Positions 1 to 8,528 are shown, counted from the stretch's first letter. The stretch is 49,848 nucleotides of DNA from an uncultured Prevotellaceae bacterium (GCA_900319235.1 ONNR01000028.1:1-49848); one strand, 5' to 3'. Translations and numbers: made by a program. The notes: generated by a model from the sequence alone, not told the origin.

Positions 1-362
1 AGAATTGCTCTTGAAAGCAAAAGGCCAAAATTTTGAGCAAAATGATAGCAGCCAACTATTGTTAAATTTAGAATTCTAAACTTTTAGGACACTAGTGATA
101 AGGATTAAGATGTGATTAAGGGTTAAAGCGAAATAATTGTTATTTGTTATTTGTTATTTGGAAATGTGTGGCGCAAAGATAATGAATAATTCGGATTGTT
201 CCAAAAAATCTTTCGTAAAAAGATTATTTGGCAAATAATATTTGTATTTTTATTCCCTTTGCCACCATAATGCCATAGAAAAATACAGTTTTATCCACAT
301 TTATTTTGAATAGTCACAGATTTGTGGTATCTTTGCACCGTGTTATGTTTTATTATGGGTAA
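1..362. other. AT-rich intergenic region with divergent promoters
   Basis: No convincing gene is seen before potA. A minus-strand -7 box (reverse complement TATCTTTG at 174-181) points left, towards a gene outside the window. The plus-strand promoter of potA lies at its right end. The rest is AT-rich without clear structure. Confidence 0.6.
304..335 (+). promoter_or_regulatory. Bacteroidetes-type promoter of the pot operon
   Basis: A -7 box TATCTTTG at 328-335 is preceded, 19 bp upstream, by TTTTG at 304-308, which fits the Bacteroidetes primary sigma factor pattern. The distance to the potA ATG leaves a leader of only about 20 nt. Confidence 0.7.
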
Positions 363-1742
363 ATGAATAACAACGACTACATTATTCAGGTAGAGCACGT
401 CACCAAGCGTTTCGACGACAATAAGGTGGTGCTCAACGATGTCTGTCTGAACATCAAGCGTGGCGAATTTGTGACCCTGCTGGGTCCATCGGGATGCGGC
501 AAGACCACTCTGCTGCGCATCATTGCCGGTTTTACGAAGCCGACCGAAGGTAAGATATTGCTCTCGGGCAAGGACATTTCCGATCTGCCGCCCTATCAGC
601 GTCCCGTCAACACGGTGTTCCAGCGCTATGCCCTCTTTCCGCATCTTAATGTCTATGACAACGTGGCTTTCGGCCTGAAACTCCAGAAGGTGAGCGAGGA
701 CGAAATCGACACACGTGTCATGTCGGCACTCCGCATCGTAGGTATGAACGAATACGAGGAACGCAACGTAAACGAACTCTCGGGAGGACAGCAGCAGCGC
801 GTGGCCATTGCTCGTGCCATCGTCAACCGTCCCCAGGTGCTGCTTCTCGACGAGCCGCTCTCGGCCCTCGACCACAAACTGCGTGTCGATATGCAACTTG
901 AATTGAAGCAGATGCACCGCGACCTTGGCATTACCTTCATCTTCGTCACCCACGACCAGGAGGAGGCCCTATCAATGTCCGACACCATCGTCGTGATGAA
1001 CGACAGCGTTATCCAGCAGATTGGCACACCCACCGACATCTACAACGAGCCAGCAAACCCCTTCGTGGCCGACTTCATCGGCGAAAGCAACATCCTCAAC
1101 GGCACGATGAAGCGCGACTATCTGGTGAATTTCATGGGTAAGGATTTCGAGTGCATCGACAAGGGCTTCGAACCCGATGCCCCCATCGATGTGGTGATTC
1201 GTCCCGAGGATGTTGTGCTGCATAAGGAGCCGAGCGACGGACAATGGACAGGCCGCGTCTCGTCGTGCATCTTCAAGGGCATCCACTACGAAATGCTTGT
1301 CCAGACACCCGATGGCTACGAGATTCAGGTGCAGAACTACACCGCCTATCCCGTCGATTCGGAGGTCGGCATGAGCGTAGTTCCTGAGAATATTCATGTC
1401 ATGCCTCGCAAGAACCTCTTCAACACCATTCCTGCCACGGTTGTCGATTCCACACACATCAACATGCTGGGTGCAACCTTCGAGACCAAGCCATTGACGC
1501 TTGCCAAAGGCACGCAGGTAAAGGCTGCCGTCGATTTCGACAAAGTGGATATGCTCGACGATCCAGCCGACGGCACTGCTGAAGGTCAGATTCGCAACAT
1601 CCTCTACAAAGGCAACCACTACCTCATCGACGTGAAGTGCAAGAACGGTACGACCATCCAGGTCGATACCAACGACGTTTGGGAGGATTGGGACATGGTC
1701 GGTATCCGCATCAATCCCGAGGACATCCGAATTATCAATTAA
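363..1742 (+). CDS. potA: Spermidine/putrescine ABC transporter ATP-binding protein PotA with duplicated C-terminal domain
   Basis: Cytoplasmic ATPase that powers polyamine uptake through PotBC. Walker A is GPSGCGKT at residues 41-48, the ABC signature LSGGQQQ is at 139-145, and Walker B VLLLDE is at about 159-164, followed by the D-loop SALD and switch FVTHD. At 459 residues it is about 90 longer than a typical PotA (about 370). The extra length is a second TOBE-like repeat: residues around 290-345 (GRVSSCIFKGIHYEMLV... ending VVPENIHVM) are echoed at about 405-459 (GQIRNILYKGNHYLIDV... ending INPEDIRII). First gene of potABCD, with a promoter immediately upstream. Family assignment is firm; polyamine specificity is inferred from the operon. 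Confidence 0.93.
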   Translation: MNNNDYIIQVEHVTKRFDDNKVVLNDVCLNIKRGEFVTLLGPSGCGKTTLLRIIAGFTKPTEGKILLSGKDISDLPPYQRPVNTVFQRYALFPHLNVYDNVAFGLKLQKVSEDEIDTRVMSALRIVGMNEYEERNVNELSGGQQQRVAIARAIVNRPQVLLLDEPLSALDHKLRVDMQLELKQMHRDLGITFIFVTHDQEEALSMSDTIVVMNDSVIQQIGTPTDIYNEPANPFVADFIGESNILNGTMKRDYLVNFMGKDFECIDKGFEPDAPIDVVIRPEDVVLHKEPSDGQWTGRVSSCIFKGIHYEMLVQTPDGYEIQVQNYTAYPVDSEVGMSVVPENIHVMPRKNLFNTIPATVVDSTHINMLGATFETKPLTLAKGTQVKAAVDFDKVDMLDDPADGTAEGQIRNILYKGNHYLIDVKCKNGTTIQVDTNDVWEDWDMVGIRINPEDIRIIN

Positions 1743-1790
1743 CAATTAATAATTTACAATTAATTTTTCGAAAATACGATAATTCGTGAT
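1741..1790. repeat. AT-rich degenerate repeat between potA and potB
   Basis: Short repeats of the type AACAATTAATAATTTACAATTAA overlap the potA stop and run to potB. Similar words (AATTGTTAATTGTTAATTATT) occur at 39230-39262 and 41690-41715. No hairpin terminator is seen, consistent with co-transcription of potA and potB. Confidence 0.4.
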
Positions 1791-1797
1791 AAGATAT

Positions 1798-2556
1798 ATG
1801 ATGTCGAAAATACTTGCAAACCGAGCGAACTGGGCATGGCCATACGCCATTATCCTGACCATCTTTGTGATCATGCCTCTGGTTATGATCGTCTATTACT
1901 CCTTCCAGGATGCTGAGGGTCAGTGGTCATTGCACAACTTCCATAAGTTCTTCCTCTCGACCGATTCGGTCAACACGCTCATTTATTCCATCGGCATAGC
2001 AATGATTACCACCATTCTATGCATCCTACTCGGTTATCCCGCCGCCTACTTTATGGCAAAAACCGAGTACCGATTGCCCAAGGTGATGGCCTCGCTCTTC
2101 ATCCTGCCGATGTGGATCAACGTGCTGCTTCGCACGCTCGCAACTGTAGCGCTCTTCGACTTTGCCCATCTGCCTTTGGGCGAAGGCGCGCTGGTCTTCG
2201 GTATGGTTTATAACTTCCTGCCGTTCATGGTCTATCCCATCTACAATACGATGCTCAAGATGGATGGTTCGCTCATTGAAGCAGCACAAGATCTCGGAGC
2301 TTCGCCACGCAAAGTGTTCACCGAGGTGTTCCTCCCCCTCTCGATGCCAGGCGTCTATAGTGGCATCGTGATGGTGTTTATGCCTACCATTTCGACCTTC
2401 GCCTTGGCCGAACTGCTCACCATGAACAACGTGAAGCTCTTCGGCACCCTAATCCAGGAGAACATCAACGCCGGCCTGCTGGGCTATGGCGCTGCCCTCT
2501 CCCTCATCGTGCTGATACTGATCGGTCTCACCTCATTCTTCGATTCAGAAGAATAA
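1798..2556 (+). CDS. potB: Spermidine/putrescine ABC transporter permease PotB
   Basis: Inner-membrane permease with about six hydrophobic segments. The cytoplasmic EAA loop, which contacts PotA, is visible as EAAQDLGASPRKVF followed by FLPLSMPGVYSG. An in-frame GTG at 1786 would add four residues (MIRY), but the ATG at 1798 (MMSKILANRANWAW) looks the more natural start; neither has a clear Shine-Dalgarno sequence. It follows potA after a short repeat-filled gap and precedes potC. Length (252) is near the usual 260-290 for PotB. Confidence 0.88.
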   Translation: MMSKILANRANWAWPYAIILTIFVIMPLVMIVYYSFQDAEGQWSLHNFHKFFLSTDSVNTLIYSIGIAMITTILCILLGYPAAYFMAKTEYRLPKVMASLFILPMWINVLLRTLATVALFDFAHLPLGEGALVFGMVYNFLPFMVYPIYNTMLKMDGSLIEAAQDLGASPRKVFTEVFLPLSMPGVYSGIVMVFMPTISTFALAELLTMNNVKLFGTLIQENINAGLLGYGAALSLIVLILIGLTSFFDSEE

Positions 2557-2604
2557 CCCCTCTTAACCTTTCGAACCCCTCTTAACCCCTCTTAACCCTC
2601 TTTA
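2556..2604. repeat. 10-bp degenerate array (CCCCTCTTAA word) between potB and potC
   Basis: About five consecutive units of roughly 10 bp (AACCCCTCTT, AACCCTTTCG, AACCCCTCTT and so on) fill the whole potB-potC spacer. The same word dominates 4820-4871 and 5391-5491. Confidence 0.75.
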
Positions 2605-3399
2605 ATGAAGAAAGTCTTTGCCAACGCATATATCTGGATCTTGATGCTGCTGCTCTATGCTCCCATCTTGCTCATCCTTGTCTTCTCGTTCACCGAAGCC
2701 AAGGTGCTGGGTACATGGACGGGCTTCTCGACCAACCTCTACCGCAACCTGCTGATGGGAGAAGCAGGCGAGGCGCTCAACAACGCCATCTACAACACCG
2801 TGCTCATCGCACTCGTTGCCGCTGCAGTCTCGACCATCCTCGGCACATTTGCCGCCATTGGCATCCACAACATGCGACATGGTCGCGTACGTCAGGCCAT
2901 CACCTTCACCAACAACATCCCGATGATCAACCCCGACATCATCACGGGTATCTCAATCTTCCTGCTCTTCGTCTTCCTCGGCATCGGTCGCGGTCTCTTC
3001 TGCGTCATCTGCGCCCACATCGCCTTCTGCACGCCCTACGTGGTTCTCAACGTTATGCCGCAACTCATGAAGATGAATCCCAACCTCTACGAAGCTGCTC
3101 TCGACCTGGGAGCCACACCGATGCAGGCGCTTCGCAAGGTCATCATCCCCGAATTGAAGTCAGGTATGATCTCGGGGTTCATCCTCGCCATCACTCTGTC
3201 GGTCGATGACTTCGCTGTCACCCTATTCACCAAAGGCTCAGGCACCGTCGAAACACTTTCGACCTACATCTATGCCGATGCACGCAAGGGTGGCCTGACG
3301 CCCGAACTGCGTCCCCTGTTCTCCATCATTTTCCTCGTCATCCTCGTGCTCCTTGTCTTCTACAACCTCAAGACGGCCAAGCAAACGAGCAATAACTAA
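2605..3399 (+). CDS. potC: Spermidine/putrescine ABC transporter permease PotC
   Basis: Second permease of the polyamine transporter, with about six transmembrane segments. The EAA loop reads EAALDLGATPMQALRKVIIPE and is followed by the conserved SGFILAITLSVDDFAVT segment typical of PotC. At 264 residues it has the normal length. Start ATG at 2605 (MKKVFANAYIWILML). It follows potB after the repeat array and ends 15 bp before potD. Confidence 0.92.
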   Translation: MKKVFANAYIWILMLLLYAPILLILVFSFTEAKVLGTWTGFSTNLYRNLLMGEAGEALNNAIYNTVLIALVAAAVSTILGTFAAIGIHNMRHGRVRQAITFTNNIPMINPDIITGISIFLLFVFLGIGRGLFCVICAHIAFCTPYVVLNVMPQLMKMNPNLYEAALDLGATPMQALRKVIIPELKSGMISGFILAITLSVDDFAVTLFTKGSGTVETLSTYIYADARKGGLTPELRPLFSIIFLVILVLLVFYNLKTAKQTSNN

Positions 3400-3414
3400 A
3401 ATGCTGCCAGCAAC

Positions 3415-4848
3415 ATGAAAAAGATATTGTTATTCTTCATCTCGGCGCTATTTTTTCTGACGAGTGTTTCTCTTTCGACCAAAGCCATCGCACAGGACCG
3501 CGCCCACATCCTCAAGGTCTATAACTGGGCCGACTATCTCGATCTCTCGCTCATCGAGGAATTTGAGGTATGGTACAAGGAACAGACAGGCGAGGACGTC
3601 AAGGTGCGCTATTCTACCTTCGACATCAACGAGAACATGCTCACCCAGATCGAGGTGGGACACGAGGATTATGACGTGGTCTGCCCCTCGGAATACATCA
3701 TCGAACGTATGCTCAAGCGTGGCCTGTTGCAGAAAATCGACACCACCGACTTTGTCCGAACCCACACACCCAATTGGTTAAGAAATGTCGCCCCGTTCGT
3801 GGCAGAGAAATTCCAGCAGATGGCTCCAAACGACGACGACAAGTTCGACCTCGCCAATCCCTCGCTTCGTGTCAGCGACTATGCCGTCGGTTACATGGGC
3901 GGAACAACAGGTTTCCTCTACAACACCGATTTCGTCGAACCCGAGGAGGTGGAAACTTGGGCTGCTCTTTGGAACGAAAAGTTCCAGCAGAAAATCTACG
4001 TGAAGGATGCCTTTCGCGATGTCTATTCTGTTTTGATTCAGTTCGCCAAGTACGACGATATCTTGAGCGGACAAACTACACGCGACTTCGAGGCCTCCAA
4101 CCTCAGTGATGCCAACATCAAGGCGGTTGAAGACATCCTCATCAAGGCTCGTCCGCAGATTGCAGGTTGGGAAGCCGACTTCGGCAAGGAACGCATGACG
4201 CAAGGCAAGGCTTGGGTCAACCTCACCTGGAGTGGCGATGCCGCCTGGGCCATCGACGAGGCTGCCGAAGTAGGGTGTAACCTCGAATATGTGGTGCCCC
4301 AGGAAGGTACCAACTGCTGGTTCGATGGCTGGGTAATCCCCATCTATGCCAAGAATGTACGTGCTGCCTCCTACTGGATCAACTTCCTCTGCCAGTCGGA
4401 AGTCGCCATCCGCAACATGGACGAGACGGGCTACGTCTCCGTCATCGGCACGCCCGAAGTGCTCGAAGGAATGGCCAGTGAGGAAGACTATCCCGAGACC
4501 GTCGATGTCCGCTACTATTTCGGCGACATTGTCATCCCTTCAGTGGACGAAGAGACGGGCGACACAACGTGGATTGACTCGAAGGCTGCACACCTCAATC
4601 ACGTGCTCTATCCCAACATCGACGTCATCGAGCGCTCCATCCTGATGCACGACACCGCCGACCGCAACGAGGCCATGCTTGAGATGTGGAGCCATGTGAA
4701 GGGCAACAACCTCAACTGGAAGATGCTCTCCTTCATCCTCATCGTCACCGCCCTCATCCTCCTCTTCTTCATCGACAAGAAGACCCGCCAGTGGCGCAAG
4801 CAGAGGCGCAGAGCGCTAAGGAGGTTAAGAGAGGTTAAGAAGGGTTAA
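3415..4848 (+). CDS. potD: Polyamine-binding protein PotD with C-terminal membrane anchor
   Basis: Substrate-binding subunit for the PotABC transporter. A hydrophobic signal peptide (residues about 1-26, ending STKAIAQ) has no lipobox cysteine, unlike many lipoprotein-type binding proteins. The mature part begins LKVYNWADYL, a typical PotD start, and includes DYDVVCPSEYIIERML and the GWVIPIYAKN region. At 477 residues it is longer than E. coli PotD (about 350). The extra C-terminal part contains a transmembrane helix (MLSFILIVTALILLFFI) followed by a strongly basic tail (KKTRQWRKQRRRALRRLREVKKG). The last codons are written by the downstream GGTTAAGAGA repeat array, which also supplies the stop. 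Confidence 0.9.
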   Translation: MKKILLFFISALFFLTSVSLSTKAIAQDRAHILKVYNWADYLDLSLIEEFEVWYKEQTGEDVKVRYSTFDINENMLTQIEVGHEDYDVVCPSEYIIERMLKRGLLQKIDTTDFVRTHTPNWLRNVAPFVAEKFQQMAPNDDDKFDLANPSLRVSDYAVGYMGGTTGFLYNTDFVEPEEVETWAALWNEKFQQKIYVKDAFRDVYSVLIQFAKYDDILSGQTTRDFEASNLSDANIKAVEDILIKARPQIAGWEADFGKERMTQGKAWVNLTWSGDAAWAIDEAAEVGCNLEYVVPQEGTNCWFDGWVIPIYAKNVRAASYWINFLCQSEVAIRNMDETGYVSVIGTPEVLEGMASEEDYPETVDVRYYFGDIVIPSVDEETGDTTWIDSKAAHLNHVLYPNIDVIERSILMHDTADRNEAMLEMWSHVKGNNLNWKMLSFILIVTALILLFFIDKKTRQWRKQRRRALRRLREVKKG

Positions 4849-4871
4849 GAGAGGTTCGAGGGGGTTGCGGC
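4820..4871. repeat. Left arm of inverted 10-bp arrays around the IVP gene
   Basis: Units of the form GAGGTTAAGA repeat four to five times and end in GAGGGGGTTGCGGCACG. They are the reverse complement of the word in the right-hand array at 5391-5491. The array overlaps the 3' end of potD and encodes its final residues. Confidence 0.7.
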
Positions 4872-4926
4872 ACGACTCCTTACTCATAGGACTTAAGAAT
4901 GAATATAAATTCACAATTTAATAATA

Positions 4927-5370
4927 ATGACTGTATTAGATTTTGAGGATTTAATAATCTACAAAAACTCCCGTATACTCGCTAAACAGATATACGATAT
5001 CACAAAAGAAGCACCATTCAGAAATGATTTTCGATTTGTTCAGCAAATACGAGCTGCCGCTGGTTCAATAAGCGATAATATAGCCGAAGGTTTTGAACGA
5101 CAAGGCAACAAGGAATTCAAAAACTTCCTATATATTGCAAAAGGTTCATGTGGAGAACTACGTTCTCAAATAAATCGAGCATACGATGTTGGATTTATCG
5201 ACGAAGAAACGTATAAACAAATGTATAGCGACAGCAAGAAACTCAGTTCATCGATACTTCATTTTATCGAATCTCTTCAATCCAACGACTTCGTAGGCAC
5301 AAAGTACCTAAATAAGCCCAAGTCCCCCAATGCCCTCCAACAATTCGATTCGAACAATCCGAATGGGTAA
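4927..5370 (+). CDS. Four-helix bundle protein, 23S rRNA intervening-sequence (IVP/S23) family
   Basis: Small helical protein of 147 residues. The N-terminal pattern (FEDLIIYKNSRILAKQIYDIT), the central QIRAAAGSISDNIAEGFERQ and YIAKGSCGELRSQI are the hallmarks of the S23/IVP four-helix bundle family. The family was first described from ORFs inside 23S rRNA intervening sequences, but many members lie elsewhere and their biochemical role is unclear. It is much more AT-rich than potD and proB and sits between two facing arrays of GGTTAAGAGG-type units, as if it were the cargo of a repeat-bounded insert. The last 25 residues (NKPKSPNALQQFDSNNPNG) look like a disordered tail. Confidence 0.88.
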   Translation: MTVLDFEDLIIYKNSRILAKQIYDITKEAPFRNDFRFVQQIRAAAGSISDNIAEGFERQGNKEFKNFLYIAKGSCGELRSQINRAYDVGFIDEETYKQMYSDSKKLSSSILHFIESLQSNDFVGTKYLNKPKSPNALQQFDSNNPNG

Positions 5371-5390
5371 ATGCTGTTCAAATTGCCAGT

Positions 5391-5491
5391 CCCACAACCC
5401 CTCTTAACCCTTCATAACCCCTCTTAACCCTTCATAACCCCTCTTAACCCCTCAAACCCTCAAACCCCTCTTAACCCCTCATAACCCCAAT
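5391..5491. repeat. Right arm of inverted 10-bp arrays (CCCCTCTTAA word)
   Basis: About ten units of roughly 10 bp (AACCCCTCTT, AACCCTTCAT, AACCCCTCAA and so on) fill the whole spacer to the DUF486 gene. They are inverted relative to the array at 4820-4871. Confidence 0.8.
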
Positions 5492-5493
5492 AT

Positions 5494-5871
5494 ATGTTAT
5501 CTCGCGCAATTGGTACCATCGTGCTGCTTTGTGTCAGCAATACGTTCATGACGTTTGCCTGGTACGGCAATCTGAAAATGCAGCAAGTTCATCCGCAGAT
5601 CAAGGACTGGCCCCTCATCCTGATCATCCTCATGTCGTGGGGCATCGCCTTCTTCGAGTATTCTTTCATGGTTCCCGCCAACCGCATCGGTTCGCAGATC
5701 AATGGAGGTCCCTTCTCGCTGATGCAACTCAAGGTCATCCAGGAAGGCATCTCGCTCATCATCTTCACCCTCATCGTGGCCCTCGTCTTCAAGGGTGAGC
5801 CCATCCACTGGAATCACATCGCAGCCTTCGCCTGCATCGTGCTGGCGGTGTTTTTCGCTTTTTTGAAATAA
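5494..5871 (+). CDS. DUF486/DMT-family small membrane protein
   Basis: A 125-residue protein with four predicted transmembrane helices: about residues 3-24, 40-58, 82-102 and 106-124. The sequence FAWYGNLK, the FFEYSFMVPANRIGSQ motif and QLKVIQEGISL match the DUF486 (PF04342) family of short DMT-superfamily proteins. The substrate is unknown. The start ATG directly abuts the repeat array. It is followed by proB after about 58 bp containing short ATCAGAGTA/ATTCGGAGTA repeats, so co-transcription with proB is possible. Confidence 0.85.
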   Translation: MLSRAIGTIVLLCVSNTFMTFAWYGNLKMQQVHPQIKDWPLILIILMSWGIAFFEYSFMVPANRIGSQINGGPFSLMQLKVIQEGISLIIFTLIVALVFKGEPIHWNHIAAFACIVLAVFFAFLK

Positions 5872-5929
5872 TAATCAGAGTAATCAGAACATTCGGAGTA
5901 TTCTGAAAAAACAGAAGACTGCAAGCTTT

Positions 5930-7045
5930 ATGTCATTCTTTAGAATCACCGTCAAAGTAGGTTCCAACGTCCTCACCCGTCCCGATGGCACGCTCGACGT
6001 CACACGTATGTCGGCCATCGTCGATCAGGTGGCAGAGCTTCATCGCCAAGGCATACAGATCATCCTCGTCTCGTCGGGAGCTGTAGCCAGCGGACGCAGC
6101 GAACTCAAGGGCCGACTCTCCACCGACCGGCTCGATACCGTCGATCAGCGCCAACTCTATTCCGCTGTCGGTCAAGCCAAACTCATCAACAAATACTACG
6201 AACTCTTCCGCGATCATGGCATTGCCTGCGGGCAGGTGCTCACCACCAAAGAGTCGTTCGGCTCGCGCGGGCATTACCTCAATCAGAAGAACTGTATGGA
6301 GGTGATGCTGCAGGAGGGCGTCGTGCCCATCGTCAACGAGAACGACACCATCTCGGTCACCGAACTGATGTTCACCGACAACGACGAACTCTCAGGCCTC
6401 ATCGCCACCATGATGTCGGCCGACCTGCTCATCCTGCTCAGCAACATCGACGGCATTTACACGGGCAATCCCTCAGACCCCGACGCGCAGCTCATCCCCA
6501 TCATCAGCGACGATGCCGACATCAGCCAATACATTCAGACCAGCAAGTCGAGCTTCGGACGCGGTGGCATGGTCACCAAGCAGCGCATCGCACGCAAGGT
6601 AGCCGCCGAAGGCATCGAGGTCATTATTTCCAACGGCAAGCGCCCAGGCGTGTTGCTCGAACTCGTCCACGTCAATCCTGAAACAGGCAGCAACGAAATT
6701 GCCCCCGAAGTACGCTGCACACGCTTCGTAGCCGACAAGCACGAAGTCTCCAACGTCAAGAAGTGGATTGCCCATTCCGAGGATTTCTCCAAAGGTGCCA
6801 TCTACCTCAACGAGGGAGCCGTGCGTGCCCTCCTCGGCGAGAAGGCTGCCTCCATCCTCCCTGTAGGCGTCACCCGTGTCGAAGGCTCGTTCGAGGCCGA
6901 CGACATCGTCCGCATCCTCGCCGACACCGACGGCTCCCGTCTCGGAGTCGGCAAGGTAAGCTGTTCCTCCGACCGCGCCCAGAAGCTCCTCGGCAAGAAA
7001 GGCCAGAAGCCCCTCGTCCACTACGATTACCTTTGGCTCGAATGA
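5930..7045 (+). CDS. proB: Glutamate 5-kinase
   Basis: Catalyses ATP-dependent phosphorylation of glutamate, the first step of proline biosynthesis. The amino-acid-kinase domain spans about residues 1-255, with VKVGSNVL at the N-terminus, the LVSSGAVASG motif, the VPIVNENDT substrate loop and SSFGRGGMVTK. A C-terminal PUA domain (about 275-365) contains GAIYLNEGAVRALLGEKAASILPVGV. At 371 residues it is a normal two-domain ProB. proA is not next to it. The gene converges on rplI, and a shared hairpin lies between them. Confidence 0.95.
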   Translation: MSFFRITVKVGSNVLTRPDGTLDVTRMSAIVDQVAELHRQGIQIILVSSGAVASGRSELKGRLSTDRLDTVDQRQLYSAVGQAKLINKYYELFRDHGIACGQVLTTKESFGSRGHYLNQKNCMEVMLQEGVVPIVNENDTISVTELMFTDNDELSGLIATMMSADLLILLSNIDGIYTGNPSDPDAQLIPIISDDADISQYIQTSKSSFGRGGMVTKQRIARKVAAEGIEVIISNGKRPGVLLELVHVNPETGSNEIAPEVRCTRFVADKHEVSNVKKWIAHSEDFSKGAIYLNEGAVRALLGEKAASILPVGVTRVEGSFEADDIVRILADTDGSRLGVGKVSCSSDRAQKLLGKKGQKPLVHYDYLWLE

Positions 7046-7050
7046 GCCAA

Positions 7051-7106
7051 AGTTCTCTAGAGCATCTAGATCATCTAGAGCTTCTAGAGCCTCTAGAAAG
7101 TCTAGC
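7051..7106. repeat. 9-bp TCTAGAnnn degenerate array
   Basis: Six units built on TCTAGA plus three variable bases (GCA, TCA, GCT, GCC, AAG) follow proB. The same word makes a separate array at 37256-37305, beside waaA and gltX. Confidence 0.8.
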
Positions 7107-7114
7107 CCCCAAAA

Positions 7115-7144
7115 AAGGCGCACCACTTTTCAGTGATGCGCCTT
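7115..7144 (-). terminator. Bidirectional hairpin terminator between proB and rplI
   Basis: AAGGCGCACCAC and GTGATGCGCCTT form a 12-bp stem with one mismatch and a TTTTCA loop. On the minus strand it is followed by TTTTTT, a good Rho-independent terminator for rpsF-rpsR-rplI. On the plus strand the tail is weaker (TTATCTTT) but may serve proB. Confidence 0.85.
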
Positions 7145-7167
7145 ATCTTTGCAAAAAGCGGGAAGCC

Positions 7168-7623
7168 TTACTCGGCAGCAGCCTCAGCTACGACCTTCAC
7201 AGGAATCTCAACGCTAACCTCGCGATGGAGCTTAGCAACAGCGACATACTCGCCGAGAACCTTGATGTTGTCGAGCACGATCTGCTTCTTCTCAACGTTA
7301 GCGCCCTTGGCTGCGAGAGCCTCGGCAACCTGAGCGTTGCTAACCGAGCCATAGATCTTGCCCTCCTCCGATGCCTTCACGGCAAACTCGAGAGCACCAG
7401 CAGCCTTAACTGCCTCAGCAAGAGCCTCGGCATCAGCCTTGATCTTGGCCATCTTCTGTGCCTGCTGCTTCTGCTTCTCAGCGAGCTGCTTCAGGGCAGA
7501 CTCGGTAGCAAGAATAGCCTTCTTGGTGGGGAGAAGGAAGTTGCGGGCATAGCCGTTCTTAACCTCTACAACGTCGTCCTTATAACCAAGGTTCTGGACG
7601 TCCTCAATCAGAATAATCTTCAT
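7168..7623 (-). CDS. rplI: 50S ribosomal protein bL9
   Basis: 151-residue bL9, which binds domain V of 23S rRNA. The N-terminal MKIILIEDVQNLGYKDDVVEVKNGYARNFLLP is diagnostic. A long Ala/Lys-rich connecting helix follows, then the C-terminal domain with KIYGSV and the Ile-Pro-Val-Lys-Val strand. It is the last gene of rpsF-rpsR-rplI and is followed by the hairpin at 7115-7144. Confidence 0.97.
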   Translation of the reverse strand: MKIILIEDVQNLGYKDDVVEVKNGYARNFLLPTKKAILATESALKQLAEKQKQQAQKMAKIKADAEALAEAVKAAGALEFAVKASEEGKIYGSVSNAQVAEALAAKGANVEKKQIVLDNIKVLGEYVAVAKLHREVSVEIPVKVVAEAAAE

Positions 7624-7653
7624 AATCAGTCTAAAATTTTACTTGGTTAATAA

Positions 7654-7920
7654 TTACTTCAAAAGGTCGGTTACGTATGGAAGCAGCGCAATCTGACGGG
7701 CACGCTTAACAGCGGTAGCCACGCGACGCTGGAACTTCAAAGAGGTACCGGTGATGCGACGGGGGAGAATCTTGCCCTGCTCGTTCAGGAACTTCTTGAG
7801 GAACTCGGGATCCTTGTAGTCGATGTACTTGATGCCGCTCTTCTTGAAACGGCAATACTTCTTCTTCTTGACGTCAACAGATACTGGGGTCAAGTAACGA
7901 ATTTCGGTTGTCTCTGCCAT
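7654..7920 (-). CDS. rpsR: 30S ribosomal protein bS18
   Basis: 88-residue bS18. The core [26 protein letters not shown] followed by [12 protein letters not shown] and [18 protein letters not shown] is highly characteristic. bS18 pairs with bS6 in the 30S platform, and the gene lies between rpsF and rplI, the usual bacterial order. It starts 2 bp after rpsF ends. Confidence 0.97.
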   Translation of the reverse strand: MAETTEIRYLTPVSVDVKKKKYCRFKKSGIKYIDYKDPEFLKKFLNEQGKILPRRITGTSLKFQRRVATAVKRARQIALLPYVTDLLK

Positions 7921-7922
7921 AA

Positions 7923-8270
7923 TTATGCCTCCTCTGTTTTAGGTGCCTTGAGTGAACGACGCTTTGCAGCATACTCTGCAGCGTACTTGTCATTCTTGAC
8001 AGTGATGAAACGGATCACGCGATCCTGACGACGGAAATAAGTCTCGAGTTTCTTGACGACAGCGCCTTCGCCGTCGAACTCCAACAGGAAGTAAAAGCCG
8101 GTAGATTTCTTCTCGATTGGATAAGCGAGTTTCTTCATACCCCAAGCCTCCTCGTTAATGATGGTAGCACCACGCTTTTCGAGTTCAGCCTTTACAGCTT
8201 CTACCGTTTCCTTTACCTGAGCATCAGATAAAACGGGAGTCAAAATGAAAACGGTTTCGTAATGATTCAT
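7923..8270 (-). CDS. rpsF: 30S ribosomal protein bS6
   Basis: 115-residue bS6, partner of bS18. The start at 8270 ([12 protein letters not shown]) matches the family N-terminus. The reading frame stays open further upstream (to 8363), but that part overlaps the promoter and has no family similarity. [34 protein letters not shown] is the conserved core. First gene of the rpsF-rpsR-rplI operon. Confidence 0.96.
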   Translation of the reverse strand: MNHYETVFILTPVLSDAQVKETVEAVKAELEKRGATIINEEAWGMKKLAYPIEKKSTGFYFLLEFDGEGAVVKKLETYFRRQDRVIRFITVKNDKYAAEYAAKRRSLKAPKTEEA

Positions 8271-8360
8271 TTGATTTGAACCTTTAAGTTGTAAATTTTG
8301 ATGGTTATTAAATAATGTGTCCCGGTCCGCTTTCCGAAGATTTTGGCCGAAACGCGGGTG

Positions 8361-8368
8361 CAAAGGTA
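8361..8368 (-). promoter_or_regulatory. -7 promoter box of the rpsF operon
   Basis: The minus strand reads TACCTTTG followed by CACCCG, fitting the TAnnTTTG box. It implies a leader of about 85 nt before rpsF. No good -33 match is seen. Confidence 0.6.
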
Positions 8369-8528
8369 TAAAAAATCAGCATAAGTTGGTCACCATCCTC
8401 CCATCTTTTTAAATAAATGTCATCGATTTCCCCCTGTAACTCCTTTTTTTGGCAATCCGACATGCTAAACCTTTCGTCTGAAAAACCAAATACTTGCATG
8501 CAAAGGGGAAAATCTATTATGATGAGCC

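Noticed and set aside
6763..7650. 295-codon plus-strand ORF across proB and rplI
   Set aside because: It is an antisense or alternative-frame shadow of two firmly identified genes and runs through their terminator.
7923..8363. Longer bS6 start at 8363
   Set aside because: The additional 31 residues overlap the TACCTTTG promoter box and do not occur in bS6 proteins.
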